Source: Smithella sp.
Lineage (GTDB): Bacteria > Desulfobacterota > Syntrophia > Syntrophales > Smithellaceae
Direction of reading: 5' to 3'
DNA length: 7,051 nucleotides
NCBI GenBank assembly: GCA_012797505.1
Contig: JAAZOZ010000022.1
Span: forward strand, 1 to 7,051
In this document: positions 5,909 to 7,051 of the stretch, piece after piece
How positions within the stretch are numbered: the first letter of the stretch is position 1
Layout: every line of letters begins with the position of its first letter
Notes under the pieces: model-generated
What the model was told of the DNA's origin: nothing
The model's input: the letters and a program-made list of their open reading frames with translations, nothing else
Database searches by the model: none
Made by a program: the position numbers and the translations under genes

Positions 5909-7030
5909 CTAAACCGTGGAATGCATCAATTCGGCAAATGTCTCGATACGCGTTGTATAAGCCGCGGTATTTTCATCGTCATCGAGTGAAATGTCGAGCA
6001 AGAGGGCCCGTATCCCCATCTCTTTCAGTATCTGCTCCAGATAGGGGAACTCGAAGTATTCATACTCGCAGAATTTCTCTCCGACAAAGACAACGCCCCG
6101 GGCGCCGGTGTCCGAAACAAGTTTACGGATGGCGGGCAAGCGCCGGTCCGCTGAATGCAGCAGCGTGGTGCACGGATAATGGTGGTGATAAAAATCGATG
6201 TAGTATTCCGCCGGATCGTCAACTGCCGGCGGGCTATAATGAAGCGCGCGATTTTGTGAGGCGACATCGTTGCCAACCACCGTGATGCCCGCGTTTTCAA
6301 GATCGCGGATCATGGGCAGCGGCGGAGGCAGGATGCCGCTGACGACAACGCGGGGCGATTCCGGGGATGGCTTGGTTTTTTTCCGGAAGTTGTCCCGGAG
6401 GGCACTCTGCAGGACAAGCAACTGGTCTTCCACGGGAATAAACCAGCCCTCGGTGACAATCCGGGAGAACTCGCCATAACTCATTGAACCGTCGGCTACG
6501 CTGGCGAAGAGCATTTTGGACAACTCTCTCATTTCCCGGTAAAGAGATACGCTTCGGCGAAATTTATCCGGGGCGAAAGTTACATTGCAGGTCTTTTCCA
6601 GTTCGCCGATTAATCCCTCGATGCTTGCCCGGAGATAGGGCCGGCTGTCGGTCTGATCCGGCGGGACTGCGGGGATATGCATTTTAAAAATGGGAAGCGG
6701 CGGCCTTCCTGCGTCCGCAAGTCCGCAATCAATAATCTCCGGAAGGTTGCGCAATGTGTCGCAGGCATTATACATAAACAGTCCGTCGAGCGCCGAACTG
6801 TTTTCCTTCAGGAGAAATTCCATCAGACGGCGGGCAACCGAGCAGGCGTAGGGCTGGATGTGCCGATCGCTTTCTGCAACCCGGGGAAGGGAATCCCTGA
6901 GCCCCCAAAGGGTAACGGGCGCCAGACCCATGGAGTGAAAAAGCTCCAGAGGAGGGTAAAGAGGAAAGCATCCGATAACCTTCCGCCCCTGGTCTTTCAA
7001 TCTTTTTATGTTGTCCATAATATTTTTCAT
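5909..7030 (-). CDS. 2-hydroxyacyl-CoA dehydratase / benzoyl-CoA reductase family protein, smaller subunit
   Basis: This 373-aa partner subunit has the same fold family (PF06050) and a typical length for HgdB/BcrC-type chains. The N-terminal motif KVIGCFPLYPPLELFHSMGL (17-36) matches the conserved start of such subunits. The three probable cluster cysteines are C63 in QPYACSVARR, C90 in YNACDTLRN and C321 in EKFCEYEYFEFP. The last motif, with the following EMGIRALLLDIS (337-348), is characteristic of the C-terminal half. The start is ATG 7030, preceded by a modest AGG (7039-7037) at 6 nt; a second ATG (7018) lacks a better site. It is the first operon gene seen, but only 21 bases lie upstream, so the promoter or earlier genes are outside the window. 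The substrate is unknown. Confidence 0.9.
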   Translation of the reverse strand: MKNIMDNIKRLKDQGRKVIGCFPLYPPLELFHSMGLAPVTLWGLRDSLPRVAESDRHIQPYACSVARRLMEFLLKENSSALDGLFMYNACDTLRNLPEIIDCGLADAGRPPLPIFKMHIPAVPPDQTDSRPYLRASIEGLIGELEKTCNVTFAPDKFRRSVSLYREMRELSKMLFASVADGSMSYGEFSRIVTEGWFIPVEDQLLVLQSALRDNFRKKTKPSPESPRVVVSGILPPPLPMIRDLENAGITVVGNDVASQNRALHYSPPAVDDPAEYYIDFYHHHYPCTTLLHSADRRLPAIRKLVSDTGARGVVFVGEKFCEYEYFEFPYLEQILKEMGIRALLLDISLDDDENTAAYTTRIETFAELMHSTV

Positions 7031-7051
7031 AGGCGACCTGTCTTGTTTTAA

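Overview
The window looks like a piece of an anaerobic bacterial chromosome. The most likely source is a syntrophic or sulfate-reducing member of the Desulfobacterota (former Deltaproteobacteria) or a similar fermenter. This is an inference from gene content: a two-subunit enzyme of the 2-hydroxyacyl-CoA dehydratase / benzoyl-CoA reductase family sits next to a long acyl-CoA dehydrogenase. No marker in the window fixes the taxonomy.

Layout. At the left edge a complete tRNA-Gly (anticodon CCC, CCA encoded) is read on the minus strand. A 240-bp spacer separates it from prfC (peptide chain release factor 3), which is read on the plus strand. The spacer holds a candidate promoter for each direction, a tandem heptamer repeat (CTGAAGA, nearly four copies) and an unusual prfC start: UUG, overlapped by the UGA of a four-codon AUG mini-ORF. 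Convergent to prfC, on the minus strand, is a compact toxin-antitoxin module. It consists of a ribbon-helix-helix antitoxin followed by a PIN-domain toxin joined through a GTGA overlap, with its own promoter and probable operator. By eye it is more AT-rich than prfC.

The right two thirds is one minus-strand operon. Its order in transcription is small HGD-D family subunit (373 aa), then large HGD-D family subunit (425 aa, 10 bp later, strong ribosome site), then acyl-CoA dehydrogenase (620 aa, 50 bp later). Each HGD-D subunit has three well-placed cysteines of the type that hold a [4Fe-4S] cluster. The dehydrogenase has the N-terminal extension, the catalytic glutamate and the long C-terminal domain of the DmdC/FadE5-like group.

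Working together, the operon probably handles one acyl-CoA intermediate. The iron-sulfur enzyme would either remove water from a 2-hydroxyacyl-CoA or reduce an aromatic or unsaturated acyl-CoA. The flavoenzyme would carry out an alpha,beta-oxidation or reduction of the related thioester. The ATP-driven activator that this enzyme class needs is not in the window; it may lie upstream of the right edge or elsewhere. The operon promoter also lies outside the window, because only 21 bases precede the first gene. No clear terminator separates the dehydrogenase from the toxin-antitoxin module.
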